From: Stenotrophomonas sp. Ste86 | GTDB taxonomy: Bacteria > Pseudomonadota > Gammaproteobacteria > Xanthomonadales > Xanthomonadaceae | Direction: 5' to 3' | Length of the DNA stretch: 64,000 nucleotides | NCBI RefSeq assembly: GCF_024519465.1 | Contig: NZ_JALJRW010000005.1 | Location: 200,957-264,956, forward strand | Shown: positions 24,791-34,426 of the stretch, piece after piece | Layout: each line of letters opens with the position of its first letter | How positions within the stretch are numbered: position 1 is the stretch's first letter | Notes under the pieces: generated by a model | The model's input: only the letters and a program-made list of their open reading frames with translations | The model's database searches: none | Told to the model about the DNA's origin: nothing | Position numbers and translations under genes: made by a program

Positions 24791-24986
24791 CGTTGCGGGG
24801 TGCCGGCCGTTGGCTGGCAACCACGCGATGTCAGGTGCGGGCAAGCGCCACCCCGACCCCTCGCAGACCGATGGTCGCGACGGCGGCAGCCGGGCAGGGC
24901 ACGGGGTATCATGCGTGTCCCCTCGATCATTCACATCTTGTGAACGATTGCGACCGCATTCCTCCCCCCAAGGACTCCCAGTACGC

Positions 24987-25631
24987 ATGCGCATCCTGCT
25001 TGCCCGCCACGGTGAAACACCGTGGAATGCCGAAGGCCGCTACCAGGGCCAGATCGATATCCCGTTGTCGCCGATCGGCGAAGCCCAGGCACAGGCCCTC
25101 GGGGAGCGCCTGAAGTCGGTCGATATCACCCGTGCGGTGGCGTCGCCGTTGTCGCGTGCACAGCGCACCGCACAGTTGGCCCTCGGCGCCGAACGTGCGC
25201 CGATGTTGCTGACCGAACCGGACCTGCAGGAAATCGCCCACGGCGAGTGGGAAGGCCTGCTCGCCAGCGAAATCAATGAAAAGGATCCGTCGCGCCTGCA
25301 GGCCTGGCGCAACGAGCCGGACACCGTGCTGATGCCCGGCGGCGAATCGCTGCGACTGGTGCTGGAGCGCAGCTGGCGCGGCCTGGCCCGCGCGGCCGAA
25401 GGTCTCGGCGAGCACGACACGCTGCTGGTGGTCGCCCATGACGCGGTCAACCGCGTGATCCTGTGCCGCATCCTCGGCCTGCCGCTGTCGCGGCTGTGGA
25501 CCTTCCGCCAGGCGCCGACCACATTGAACCTGCTCGAAGGCGCCGACCTGGACCAGCTCGAAGTGGTGCGCCTGAACGATTGCGCCCACCACACGCCGTT
25601 CTTCGGTGAAGCCAAGCACCGCGCACTGTAA
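24987..25631 (+). CDS. Histidine phosphatase family protein (GpmB/CobC-like)
   Basis: 214 residues. Branch-1 histidine phosphatase: MRILLARHGETPWN at the N-terminus (RHG with catalytic His), SPLSRAQRTAQLAL, QEIAHGEWEGLLASEI (catalytic acid region) and VVAHDAVNRVILCRILG with the second His. Substrates in this family range from phosphoglycerates to alpha-ribazole phosphate; none can be assigned here. AAGGA precedes the ATG by 12 bases. folC starts 26 bases downstream, so it likely heads the folC-dedD-cvpA-purF operon. Confidence 0.88.
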   Translation: MRILLARHGETPWNAEGRYQGQIDIPLSPIGEAQAQALGERLKSVDITRAVASPLSRAQRTAQLALGAERAPMLLTEPDLQEIAHGEWEGLLASEINEKDPSRLQAWRNEPDTVLMPGGESLRLVLERSWRGLARAAEGLGEHDTLLVVAHDAVNRVILCRILGLPLSRLWTFRQAPTTLNLLEGADLDQLEVVRLNDCAHHTPFFGEAKHRAL

Positions 25632-25657
25632 TCCTCTGACCCACTGATCCAACGCCC

Positions 25658-26932
25658 ATGACCACCGTCGCCCCGCAGACCCTCACCGACTGGCTCGCCT
25701 ACATCGAGCAGCAGCATCCGGCCACCATCGACATGGGCCTGGAGCGCGTCCGCAACGTGGCGCAGGCGATGGGACTGGGGCAGCCGGGCACGCACACCAT
25801 CGTGGTCGGCGGCACCAACGGCAAGGGCTCCACCGTCGCCTTCATCGAGGCGATCGCGCGTGCGGCCGGCTGCAAGGTCGGCGCGTACACCTCCCCGCAT
25901 CTGCTGCGCTACAACGAGCGCGTGCGCATCGATGGCCAGGACGTGTCCGATGATGCGCTGACCGCGGCCTTCCAGGCCATCGAAGCAGCGCGTGGCAGCA
26001 CCACGCTGACCTATTTCGAGTACGGCACGCTGGCGGCACTCAAACTGTTCGGCGATGCCGGCCTCGATCTGGCCGTGCTGGAAGTCGGCCTGGGGGGACG
26101 CCTGGACGCGGTGAACATCGTCGATGCCGATGTGGCGGTGATCACCACGGTGGATATCGACCACAGCGACTGGCTGGGCGAGGACCGCGAAGCCATCGGC
26201 GTGGAGAAGGCCGGCATCATCCGCGGCTGGAAGCCGGTGATCCTGGGGGAAACCGATCCACCGTCCAGCGTGCTGGCCCGCGCGTATCTGCTGGGTGCCA
26301 ACGCGATCCGCGGTGGCAGCGACTTCTTCGTCGATGTGATCGATGCGCAGACATGGTGCTGGCGTGATGTCGGCTTCCGCATCGAGCTGCCGACCCCGGC
26401 GCTGCGCGGCCCGATCCAGCTGCGCAACGCCGCCTCGGCGATTGCCGCGCTGCGTACGCTGGATATGCCGCTGTCGCGCACGGCGATCGCCGAAGGCGTG
26501 GCCGCCGCGCGCATCCGCGGCCGCCTGCAGGGTGTTGATCGCGGCGGCGTGGAAGTGCTGGTCGATGTCGGCCACAACCCGCAGGCCGCGCGCGAACTGG
26601 CCGCCGCGTTGAAGGCCGCGCCGGTGTCCGGCCGTACCGTGGCCGTGTTTGCCGCGTTGCAGGATAAGGACGCCGTTGGCGTGGTTGAGGCAATGGGTGA
26701 GCAGGTCGATGCCTGGCACCTGGCCGGCCTCGACGGCGCCCGCGCGCAGAGTGCGCAGGCGCTGCAGGCGCGGCTGCAGGACACCGCTGCCGCAAGCGCC
26801 CGCCGCCACGCCACCGTGGCCGATGCGCTGGGTGCGGCCGTCGCCGACGCTGCAGCCGGTGACCGCGTGCTCGCGTTCGGTTCGTTCCATACCGCTGCAC
26901 AGGCGCTGCAATGGCTGGACGCTGCCGGCTGA
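25658..26932 (+). CDS. folC: Bifunctional folylpolyglutamate/dihydrofolate synthase
   Basis: Adds glutamate to dihydropteroate and extends the polyglutamate tail of folates, ATP-dependent, cytoplasmic. The 424-residue product is of the Mur-ligase superfamily: P-loop VGGTNGKGSTVAFIEAI (about 49-65), TSPHLLRYNERVRI, YFEYGTLAALKLF, LEVGLGGRLDAVN, and a C-terminal domain with DVGHNPQAARELA and AVFAALQDKD. It is followed by dedD-like, cvpA and purF genes, the same order as in E. coli, linking folate and purine synthesis. Confidence 0.96.
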   Translation: MTTVAPQTLTDWLAYIEQQHPATIDMGLERVRNVAQAMGLGQPGTHTIVVGGTNGKGSTVAFIEAIARAAGCKVGAYTSPHLLRYNERVRIDGQDVSDDALTAAFQAIEAARGSTTLTYFEYGTLAALKLFGDAGLDLAVLEVGLGGRLDAVNIVDADVAVITTVDIDHSDWLGEDREAIGVEKAGIIRGWKPVILGETDPPSSVLARAYLLGANAIRGGSDFFVDVIDAQTWCWRDVGFRIELPTPALRGPIQLRNAASAIAALRTLDMPLSRTAIAEGVAAARIRGRLQGVDRGGVEVLVDVGHNPQAARELAAALKAAPVSGRTVAVFAALQDKDAVGVVEAMGEQVDAWHLAGLDGARAQSAQALQARLQDTAAASARRHATVADALGAAVADAAAGDRVLAFGSFHTAAQALQWLDAAG

Positions 26933-27040
26933 CCCGCGCCCGCCACCCCGCTGCGGCCGTTCAGCCGCAACAGACGCCGCTCACGCGGACACCCGTATAA
27001 TCGCCGTGGCATTCCGCCGCGCCGCCCCTGCCTGCCTTCC

Positions 27041-28072
27041 GTGGATACTCCTCTGAAACAGCGACTGATTGGTGCCATCGTTCTGGTGGCCTTGGCTGTG
27101 ATCTTCCTGCCCATGCTGGTCAAAGGCCCTGCGCCTGACAGTGGCGTGGCCAGCGTGCCGATCAGTGCGCCTGCCGCGCCGTCGGATGGCCAGTTCGAAA
27201 CCCGCGAGTTGCCGCTGGTCGCGCCCACCGGCGGCGCCACCGGTCTGCTCGGTGCGTCCAGCACCCAGCCGCTGCAGGACAACGCGGCCGCTGCCGCCCC
27301 GGCCGCGACGGACACCTCGCCGGCAGTCGCCGCCGGCAACTTCGCGGTCAGCTTCGGCGCCTATGGCAGCCAGGCCGACGCCGATGCGGTGATCGCCTAC
27401 CTGAAGAAGTCGCAGCTGCCGGGTTTCAGCGAAGCGGCCACCATCAACGGCCGCCAGGCGTGGCGCGTGCGCGTGGGCCCGTATGCCGATCGTGCGCAGG
27501 CCGAAGCCGCCCGCCTGCAGGCGGTGAAGGTGCGCAACGACGTCAAGGCCGAAGTGGTCACCCTGGACGCGCGCGCCGACACTGCCGTCGCCGCCACCCC
27601 GGCTGCGGCACCGACGCCGACGCCGACGCCGACGCCGTCCGCAGCGTCGCCCGCTGCCTCCAGCGCCGCTGCCGCGCCGGCCGCGGCCACCGTCAAGACC
27701 GAATCACTGCCGCCTGAACCGGTGGCCGCCGCCAAGCCGGCACCCAAACCCGAACCCAAGCCGGCCCCGGCCACCAAGCCGGAGCCCAAGCCCGAAGCGG
27801 CGGCCGTTGCCGCACCGGCGGCACCGGCCGCCAGCGGCGTCGGCTTCGCCGTGCAGCTGGGCGCCTTCGGCCAGGCGTCGGAGGCCAACGCGCTGCGCGA
27901 CAAGGTCCGCGCCGCCGGTTTCAGCGCGTTCGTGGAACAGGTACGCACCGACAAGGGCACGCTCAACCGCGTGCGCGTCGGCCCGGTCGCCAACCGAGCC
28001 GAGGCGGAGAACCTCAAGGCCCAGGTTGCGTCCAAGGTCGGCGTGGCCGGCATGGTCCGGCCGCACCCCTGA
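27041..28072 (+). CDS. dedD: SPOR-domain cell-division protein, DedD-like
   Basis: 343 residues starting at a GTG codon (reading MDTPLKQRL). A membrane anchor (about 10-26) precedes a low-complexity Ala/Pro linker. A first SPOR-like domain (about 103-180: FAVSFGAYGSQADADAVIAYL) is followed by a long Pro/Lys/Glu/Ala-rich spacer with a PTPTPTP run. A second SPOR domain closes the protein (FAVQLGAFGQASEANALRDKV to the end). SPOR domains bind glycan strands lacking stem peptides at the septum. Two SPOR repeats are unusual for DedD, which normally has one. Synteny with folC, cvpA and purF supports the name. Confidence 0.85.
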   Translation: MDTPLKQRLIGAIVLVALAVIFLPMLVKGPAPDSGVASVPISAPAAPSDGQFETRELPLVAPTGGATGLLGASSTQPLQDNAAAAAPAATDTSPAVAAGNFAVSFGAYGSQADADAVIAYLKKSQLPGFSEAATINGRQAWRVRVGPYADRAQAEAARLQAVKVRNDVKAEVVTLDARADTAVAATPAAAPTPTPTPTPSAASPAASSAAAAPAAATVKTESLPPEPVAAAKPAPKPEPKPAPATKPEPKPEAAAVAAPAAPAASGVGFAVQLGAFGQASEANALRDKVRAAGFSAFVEQVRTDKGTLNRVRVGPVANRAEAENLKAQVASKVGVAGMVRPHP

Positions 28073-28127
28073 TGCCCGCCATGCGCCCGCGCCGTGAGGC
28101 CGGACTGTCCTGCAACGGAGGACGGGC

Positions 28128-28925
28128 ATGATCGATTTCGTATTGCTGGCCGTCATCGGCATCTCCACCCTGTTGGGCGTGATGCGCGGCTTCGTCAGCA
28201 TCGTCATCAGCACCTTTTCCTGGCTGCTCGGTGGCTGGGCCGCGCTGATGTTCGGCAGGTCCGCCGCCGGCTGGTGGTCGGCACCGGCCGCGCCGGGCAC
28301 CGGGCACTATTTCGCCGGCTATCTCACCGTGTTCCTGCTGGTGATGGTGTCGGTGTGGGGCATCGGCCTGGTGATCCGCCAGGCAGTGCGCTCGACCAGC
28401 ATGAACAGCGCCGACCGCCTGATGGGCGGGGGGCTGGGCCTGGCTCGCGGCGGGTTGATCAGTTGCGCCCTGCTGTTGATGGCCTCCTATACCCCGCTGA
28501 CCCGCGAGGCCACCTGGCGAAACTCCAACCTGCGCGCCATGCTGCAACCCGGCGTGGGTTGGATGCAGGCCAAGATGCCGCGCATGCCCGACATGCCGCA
28601 GATGCCCAGCCTGGACGGCATGCCGGGGCTGCAGGGCCTGCCGATGGCGTTGCCGGAGGTGAACATGGCGCAACTGCCCGGTGGGGAGTTGGGCAAGCCG
28701 GGGCTGACAGGCGATAATGGCGTGCTTGGCGGACTGCTGGGGGGACGTGGATGGCCGCGACCCGTCGATGAAACCCCGCAACCGGCGGGTGATCCGGCTG
28801 ACGTATGGGCGCGCAGCGCCACGCCCGGTTCCCCCCAGAACACCGATCCGGCGCTCGTGCGCCCGGACCAACCCGATCCGGCACGGAAAGGGTCCCCCGG
28901 CCAGGCACGGCCACCTTCACAGTAA
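28128..28925 (+). CDS. cvpA: CvpA family membrane protein with extended C-terminal tail
   Basis: Inner-membrane protein required for colicin V production in E. coli and implicated in envelope homeostasis. The 265 residues contain about four membrane segments in the first 130 ([62 protein letters not shown]). A tail of about 130 residues follows; E. coli CvpA is about 162 long. The tail has a Met/Pro repeat ([11 protein letters not shown]) and then Gly/Pro-rich disorder. It overlaps nothing; purF starts 29 bases downstream, so co-transcription is likely. Confidence 0.9.
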   Translation: MIDFVLLAVIGISTLLGVMRGFVSIVISTFSWLLGGWAALMFGRSAAGWWSAPAAPGTGHYFAGYLTVFLLVMVSVWGIGLVIRQAVRSTSMNSADRLMGGGLGLARGGLISCALLLMASYTPLTREATWRNSNLRAMLQPGVGWMQAKMPRMPDMPQMPSLDGMPGLQGLPMALPEVNMAQLPGGELGKPGLTGDNGVLGGLLGGRGWPRPVDETPQPAGDPADVWARSATPGSPQNTDPALVRPDQPDPARKGSPGQARPPSQ

Positions 28926-28954
28926 ATGGGCGCAGCCCAGCGGAGATTCGCACC

Positions 28955-30421
28955 ATGTGTGGCATCGTCGGAATCGTCGGCAATCAGAACGTCGCCGGGC
29001 AGTTGTATGACGGCCTGACCGTCCTCCAGCATCGTGGCCAGGACGCGGCCGGCATCGCCACCGCCGACGGCACCCGCCTGCGCGTGCAGAAGGCCAACGG
29101 GCTGGTCCGCGATGTGTTCGATGCCAAGCGCATGTCCACCCTGGAAGGCCGTGTCGGCATCGCCCACGTGCGCTACCCGACTGCCGGCTCCGAAGGCATG
29201 GACGAGGCGCAGCCGTTCTACGTCAATTCGCCGTACGGCATCGCGCTGGCCCACAACGGCAACCTGATCAACACCGAAAGCCTGCGTCAGCAGGTGTTCG
29301 AGCAGGACCGCCGCAACGTCAACACCGACTCGGACAGCGAAGTGCTGTTGAACGTGTTCGCCTTCGAACTGGACGCGCAACGCCAGCTGACCCCGGAAGC
29401 GGCGATCCGCGCCGTGGCCGCCGTGCACCGCCGGGTCAAGGGCGGCTACGCGGTGATCAGCGTGGTGCTGGGCCTGGGCCTGGTCGCCTTCCGCGATCCG
29501 CACGGCATCCGCCCGCTGGTGCTGGGCAAGCGTGCCCACGCCGAAGGCGACGAATACATCGTGGCCTCCGAATCGGCCGCGCTCGACGTGCTCGGCTTCC
29601 AGCGCGTGCGCGACGTGCGCCCGGGCGAAGCGCTGGTGATCACCGCGCGCGGCGAGCTGTTCTCCGAAGTCTGCGCCGAGCCGGTCGAACACAGCCCGTG
29701 CATCTTCGAGTACGTGTACTTCGCCCGTCCGGACTCGATGATCGACAACGTGTCGGTGCACAAGGCGCGCATGCGCATGGGCATCAAGCTGGGCGAGAAG
29801 ATCCTGCGCCTGCGCCCGGACCACGACATCGACACCATCATCCCGATCCCGGACACCTCGCGCGATGCCGCGCTGGAGATCTCCAACACGCTCGGGGTGA
29901 AGTACCGCGAAGGCTTCATCAAGAACCGCTATATCGGCCGTACTTTCATCATGCCGGGGCAGGGGGAGCGGGTGAAGTCGGTGCGCCGCAAGCTCAACCC
30001 GATCCACCTGGAGTTCCGCAACCGCGTGGTGCTGCTGGTGGACGATTCGATCGTGCGCGGCACCACCAGCCAGCAGATCGTGCAGATGGCACGCGATGCC
30101 GGCGCCCGCAAGGTCTACCTGGCCAGCGCCGCGCCACCGGTGCGTTACCCCAACATCTACGGCATCGACATGCCGGCCGCCGAAGAACTGGTGGCGCACA
30201 ACCGCAGCATCGAAGAAATCGAAAAGCACCTGGGCTGCGACTGGCTGATCTACCAGGACATCGAAGACATGGAAGCGGCGGTGCGCGAAGGCAATCCGGA
30301 GCTGAAGGCCTTCGATTCGTCGTGCTTCAACGGCATCTACCCGACCGGTATCGAGCCGGGCTACTTCGAGCGCATCCAGCAGCTGCGTTCGGATGACGCC
30401 AAGCACAAGCGCCGCGCCTGA
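28955..30421 (+). CDS. purF: Amidophosphoribosyltransferase
   Basis: First committed step of purine synthesis: PRPP plus glutamine to phosphoribosylamine. The 488-residue product starts MCGIVGIVG, so the N-terminal nucleophile Cys is exposed after Met removal. The class II glutamine amidotransferase domain ([19 protein letters not shown]) occupies about 1-235. The phosphoribosyltransferase domain has the PRPP motif [18 protein letters not shown]. No propeptide or Fe-S Cys set is seen, matching the E. coli-type enzyme. The 50-residue upstream extension of the frame overlaps cvpA and is not used. Confidence 0.97.
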   Translation: MCGIVGIVGNQNVAGQLYDGLTVLQHRGQDAAGIATADGTRLRVQKANGLVRDVFDAKRMSTLEGRVGIAHVRYPTAGSEGMDEAQPFYVNSPYGIALAHNGNLINTESLRQQVFEQDRRNVNTDSDSEVLLNVFAFELDAQRQLTPEAAIRAVAAVHRRVKGGYAVISVVLGLGLVAFRDPHGIRPLVLGKRAHAEGDEYIVASESAALDVLGFQRVRDVRPGEALVITARGELFSEVCAEPVEHSPCIFEYVYFARPDSMIDNVSVHKARMRMGIKLGEKILRLRPDHDIDTIIPIPDTSRDAALEISNTLGVKYREGFIKNRYIGRTFIMPGQGERVKSVRRKLNPIHLEFRNRVVLLVDDSIVRGTTSQQIVQMARDAGARKVYLASAAPPVRYPNIYGIDMPAAEELVAHNRSIEEIEKHLGCDWLIYQDIEDMEAAVREGNPELKAFDSSCFNGIYPTGIEPGYFERIQQLRSDDAKHKRRA

Positions 30422-30431
30422 GGGCAGGGGA

Positions 30432-31283
30432 ATGGCCGAGCAGTTGCCGCTGGAGGCGGCCGGTGACCTGCTGCGTGCCGCGCAGCATTGCCTGGCCGCG
30501 GTCGATCCGCTGCACAAGGTCGCCCTGACCCAGGCCTACGCCGCGCAGTTCCGCACGGGCCAGCTCAAGGCCCGTGCCGACGCCCCGCCACCGGAGCCGA
30601 TACGGATGCCGGGGCGTCCGTCCCGGCCAGCGCTGGTGCATCCGCGTGATCTGCCCAAGCGTGGCCTGGGCAGTGCCGAAGGACGCGCCGCCTTCATCCA
30701 TGCCATCGCGCATATCGAACTCAACGCAATCGACTTGGCCTGGGATGCGGTATACCGCTTCCGCGGGTTGCCCGGCTCGTTCCATGCCGACTGGGTGAGC
30801 GTGGCCGATGACGAATCGCGCCACTTCATGCTGCTGCATGGCCGGCTGCGGGCGCTGGGGTTCGACTATGGCGATTTCGACGCGCACAACGGCCTGTGGG
30901 AAATGTGCGAGAAAACCGCGCACGACGGTCTGGCGCGGATGGCGCTGGTGCCGCGCGTGCTCGAAGCGCGTGGGCTGGATGTCACCCCCGGCATGATCAC
31001 CAAGCTGCGCTCGGCCAACGACCACGCTACCGCCGATGTGCTGGAGATCATTCTCCGCGAGGAAGTGGCCCACGTGGCTGCCGGTTCGCGCTGGTACCAC
31101 TGGTACTGCAACCGCGCCGGGGTCGAGCCGCGCGCGCGCTTCATCGCCTTGTTGAACGAGTACGCCGGCGGCTTCCTGTACGGCCCCTTCAACCTGGAAG
31201 CGCGGCTGCTGGCCGGCTTCGACGAGGAAGAACTCGCCGACCTGATCGAACAGGCCGGCCGCACCAGCGGCCCCGCCCGGTAG
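30432..31283 (+). CDS. DUF455 ferritin-like protein
   Basis: 283 residues, mostly helical. Ferritin-like metal-ligand pairs are visible: FIHAIAHIELNAIDLAWD, ADDESRHFMLLHGRL and IILREEVAHVAAGSRWYHW. These fit the DUF455 (MiaE-like, di-iron) family, whose substrate is unknown. It starts 10 bases after purF behind AGGGCAGGGGA and is likely the last gene of that operon. Its TAG stop (31281-31283) is part of the GTAG of the following SMAG element, so the last codon boundary was apparently fixed by the repeat. Confidence 0.85.
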   Translation: MAEQLPLEAAGDLLRAAQHCLAAVDPLHKVALTQAYAAQFRTGQLKARADAPPPEPIRMPGRPSRPALVHPRDLPKRGLGSAEGRAAFIHAIAHIELNAIDLAWDAVYRFRGLPGSFHADWVSVADDESRHFMLLHGRLRALGFDYGDFDAHNGLWEMCEKTAHDGLARMALVPRVLEARGLDVTPGMITKLRSANDHATADVLEIILREEVAHVAAGSRWYHWYCNRAGVEPRARFIALLNEYAGGFLYGPFNLEARLLAGFDEEELADLIEQAGRTSGPAR

Positions 31284-31385
31284 AGCCACGCCATGCGTGG
31301 CTGCGTTTCCATTCGACGCCGCGTGCAGCCACCCATGGGGTGGCTCTACAGGTGACGTTTGGTAGAGCCACGCCATGCGTGGCTG
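31280..31385. repeat. SMAG dimer plus single, overlapping the DUF455 stop codon
   Basis: GTAG at 31280-31283 starts a right-facing palindrome (AGCCACGCCATGCGTGGCT). A left-facing partner ends CTAC at 31346-31349. A further right-facing unit starts at 31362. Located between convergent genes. Confidence 0.9.
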
Positions 31386-31427
31386 CCTCTCGTTCCGGCG
31401 CCATGAACCGCCGCCCATGCGGGCGCC

Positions 31428-32918
31428 TCACGCGTTGGGCAGGACCACGCGCTTGCCATCCTCGGTGGGACGGTTGATGTAGAACAGGCCCGGGCCCGGT
31501 CGATAGGGCAGTTCGCGGGTCGCTTCATCGGCGGCGTAGAGCAGGGCGGTGTCGCCGAGCGCGTCGAAGTTCCAGTGTGCCGATTGCATCAGGTACCGCT
31601 GCCGCAGCAACAGTTCCTGCGCGGCCTCCAGCGGCTGGCCCGACAACAGGCGCGCGGCGATCGGCAGCAGCGGCGCGGGCAGGGCCAGCTCGGGCATCGC
31701 ATCCACCGCACTGCGCCAGCGCACCCCCGCCGCCTCGGCGCGCTGCTGCATCAGGCGCAGTGGCACCCACTGGTAGCGCCCATCGATCTCACGCTTCAGC
31801 ACCACCGCCGCATACGCGAACACCACCCACTGCGGCAGCACGCTGTCACTGCCGGCCACGCGCTGCGACTGCCAGCGGTGCCAGACATCCACCCATACCG
31901 CGTCATCACCCAGACCAAGCTGCGCTTGCCAGGCAGCGCACGCCGCCTTCGCTTCCCGATAGACATCGGTGTCGCGCAGCAACGCCAGCGGTGGCACGGC
32001 GGTGTCGGCCAGCCCGTGGTCGCGCAGGCGCTGGCCCAGCGGGCGGGTGAGCAGTTTCGGGCCCTCGATGCGCTGGTCGTAGCCGCCGCCGATGTTGGCG
32101 TGCGCGCCGGGCAAGGCGATCTCTTCGTGCTGCGGCCCGACCGTGGTCAGCGGGAAATACTGGCGATGCTCGTCGCGCGCGACCAGTTGCAGCACCTTGT
32201 CGGCGCAACCGGCCGGCAACGCTACGGCCGGGAGTTCATCACGCTGCTGCGGATGGATCGCCACCACCGTGTCGAACAGGCCGACAAAGCGCACCGGGCG
32301 TACCGACACCGCCGCCTCACTGCCGAGTTGCCAGCCGGTGCGGCGCAGCTGTTCCTGCAGCCAGCGGCGTCCGTCGCGGCGGTTGAGCTGGCTGAGCGCA
32401 GCGCGCGCGGACGCCGCACCGCGCGAAAAACCGAACAGGTCGATGCGCACCGTGCCCAGTACCTGATGCGGATGGACACGCGCCAAGGCGCGCAGCGCGT
32501 CGGGCAGGCACGTATCCAACCCGCGGCGCATCTTGGCGAGCACCCCGGTACGCCCGATGCCGAAGGCAAGGCCCATCAGGTCGTCATCCTCACCGGTGCG
32601 GGTGCCGGTGCCTTCGATGTAGATCGCCAGTGACAGGGCGTCGCCATGCGCGGGTTGTGCGCGATCGTCGGGATACAGCGCGTGCAGCCGGGCGATGTTG
32701 GTCAGGCCATTGCTGTAGCTGCTGGTCAGGCGGCTCTGGTAGGGCGAGGCGTCATCGGCAACCAACGGCGCCGGCGGGCGCGGCGTGGGCGTGGTGCTGC
32801 GCTGCGGGCGCGAGGCATGCAACAGGTTGTCGGCATTGTTGCGCGTGCCGTCAAAGAACAGGCCGATCTGCAGCGACACTGTCGCCGCCCTCGTTGCCGG
32901 GGTGGGCTGTCCTGCCAT
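31428..32918 (-). CDS. DUF2235 alpha/beta-hydrolase (Tle1-like phospholipase)
   Basis: 496 residues. DUF2235 signatures: LQIGLFFDGTRNNADN near the start, IDLFGFSRGAASARAAL with the GxSxG nucleophile elbow (Ser about 161), VGLFDTVVAIHP, and ALPGAHANIGGGYDQR, which fits the acid/His region of Tle1 lipases. Tle1 proteins are type VI secretion phospholipase effectors, normally beside vgrG and an immunity gene. None is present here, and there is no signal peptide, so this is an orphan effector or a housekeeping lipase. The start at MAGQPTP is uncertain; 33005 is the far upstream alternative. Confidence 0.82.
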   Translation of the reverse strand: MAGQPTPATRAATVSLQIGLFFDGTRNNADNLLHASRPQRSTTPTPRPPAPLVADDASPYQSRLTSSYSNGLTNIARLHALYPDDRAQPAHGDALSLAIYIEGTGTRTGEDDDLMGLAFGIGRTGVLAKMRRGLDTCLPDALRALARVHPHQVLGTVRIDLFGFSRGAASARAALSQLNRRDGRRWLQEQLRRTGWQLGSEAAVSVRPVRFVGLFDTVVAIHPQQRDELPAVALPAGCADKVLQLVARDEHRQYFPLTTVGPQHEEIALPGAHANIGGGYDQRIEGPKLLTRPLGQRLRDHGLADTAVPPLALLRDTDVYREAKAACAAWQAQLGLGDDAVWVDVWHRWQSQRVAGSDSVLPQWVVFAYAAVVLKREIDGRYQWVPLRLMQQRAEAAGVRWRSAVDAMPELALPAPLLPIAARLLSGQPLEAAQELLLRQRYLMQSAHWNFDALGDTALLYAADEATRELPYRPGPGLFYINRPTEDGKRVVLPNA

Positions 32919-33109
32919 GGCGCTGGGGTCCCTGGGGTTGCACGGCAACGGTAGCGCGAAAATGACGCGGACGCGACGTCGCTGAACCGGCCGGTCGGCG
33001 GTCACAGTTCGGAATGTTGATTGCTCTGGTCTATTGAATTCACGCGATCAGTTGGCGCCATATGGGCGGGCACCACCACCCCGTATTCCACTCAAAGAGA
33101 GGCGACACG

Positions 33110-34363
33110 ATGTCCAGATCGATGAGCAAGGCCGCAGGTGTGATCACGTTGTGCATGATGGCGGCGGGCGCTGCCAGCGCCGCGCCGCTGTTTGAACCGG
33201 TCACGGTGCTCAGCCGGGCCGGGGCCGCCAACCAACCTGCCGCGCAGGCGGTGCTGTCGGCCGCCTCCACCGCCGCGGTGCAGGAAGTGCGCGTGGATGC
33301 CGCTGCCGTCACGGCCGGCCAGCGCCAGCTGGAGTTCGAACTGCTCGGCGCACAGGTGCAGGCGGTGCAGCAGCGTGTGCAGGCGCTGCCCGACGGCGGC
33401 AGCATCTGGTACGGCCAGATCCAGTCGCGCAGCGCCAAATTGGACCGTCAGGCCAGTGCATCGGACCCGGCCAACTCGGTGATCCTGGTACGCGCTGGCA
33501 ATACCGTCACCGGCTCGATCCGCAAGGATGGCCAGCTGTATCGACTGCGCCCGCTCAGCGATGGACGGCACGTGCTGGTGGAAGTGGATGAAACCCGGAT
33601 GCCGGCCGACCATCCCGCCGACTACAACAGCCTGCCGCAGGTCGCCATGCCGGTGAGCGACCGCGCGGGGATCGCAGCAGCCTCCTCCGGCACCCCGGCC
33701 ACCATCCGTGTACTGGTGGTGGCGACCAACGGCGCAGTGGCGGCCTACGGCGGCAACATGCAGTCGCTGGTACAACTGGCCGTGGCCGAATCCAACCAGG
33801 GCTACATCAACAGCAACGTCGGCATCACCCTGGAACTGGCCGGTTACGAGACCACCAGCTACGCCGAGTCGAGCAGCTTCTCCACCGACCTGTCGCGCTT
33901 CCGCAGCACCACGGACGGGGTGATGGACAGCATCCACACCAGCCGCAACAACACCCGCGCCGATGTGGCCGTGCTGGTGATCAACAACGCCAGTTCGTGC
34001 GGGCTCGCCTCCAGCATCGGCTCGACCGCCGCCACCGCGTTCGCCGCCGTGCATTGGGACTGCGCCACCGGGTATTACTCCTTCGCGCATGAAATCGGCC
34101 ACCTGCAGAGCGCGCGCCACGACATCGCCACCGACTCGAGCACCTCGCCGTATGCGTATGGCCACGGCTACCGCTATGAGCCGGCCAGCGGCGCGCGCTG
34201 GCGCACGATCATGGCCTACGCGTGCACGGCCGGTTGCCCGCGGTTGAACTTCTGGTCCAACCCGAACATCAACTACAACGGCGTACCGATGGGCATTGCG
34301 TCCAGCGCCGACAACCAGCGCGTGCTGGTCAATACCAAGGCGACGGTCGCCGCGTTCCGTTGA
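33110..34363 (+). CDS. Secreted zinc metalloprotease, M72 peptidyl-Asp type
   Basis: 417-residue precursor: signal peptide (about 1-25, ending SAAPL), a propeptide of roughly 170 residues, then a metzincin domain. The active site is HEIGHLQSARHD (HEIGH at about 327-331) with Met-turn TIMAYACTAG. HExxHxxxxxHD and the C-terminal length fit peptidyl-Asp metalloendopeptidase (MEROPS M72), known from Pseudomonas and Xanthomonas. Cys pairs flank the catalytic region. GAGAGG precedes the chosen ATG. It is probably an extracellular degradative enzyme and monocistronic, ending at a 15-base perfect stem-loop. Confidence 0.88.
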   Translation: MSRSMSKAAGVITLCMMAAGAASAAPLFEPVTVLSRAGAANQPAAQAVLSAASTAAVQEVRVDAAAVTAGQRQLEFELLGAQVQAVQQRVQALPDGGSIWYGQIQSRSAKLDRQASASDPANSVILVRAGNTVTGSIRKDGQLYRLRPLSDGRHVLVEVDETRMPADHPADYNSLPQVAMPVSDRAGIAAASSGTPATIRVLVVATNGAVAAYGGNMQSLVQLAVAESNQGYINSNVGITLELAGYETTSYAESSSFSTDLSRFRSTTDGVMDSIHTSRNNTRADVAVLVINNASSCGLASSIGSTAATAFAAVHWDCATGYYSFAHEIGHLQSARHDIATDSSTSPYAYGHGYRYEPASGARWRTIMAYACTAGCPRLNFWSNPNINYNGVPMGIASSADNQRVLVNTKATVAAFR

Positions 34364-34370
34364 GTAAGCG

Positions 34371-34406
34371 CATCCCCCGCGATCGTCCCGGCGATCGCGG
34401 GGGATG
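34371..34406 (+). terminator. Stem-loop after the M72 protease gene
   Basis: Perfect 15-base arms (CATCCCCCGCGATCG and its complement) with a 6-base loop, followed by TTGTTGT. Strong stem, weak T-tract. It lies between convergent genes. Confidence 0.65.
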
Positions 34407-34426
34407 TTGTTGTGGAGCGTGGCGGC

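Noticed and set aside
31428..34363. Type VI secretion module
   Set aside because: Only one effector-like gene is present; no vgrG, PAAR, tss genes or immunity candidate nearby.
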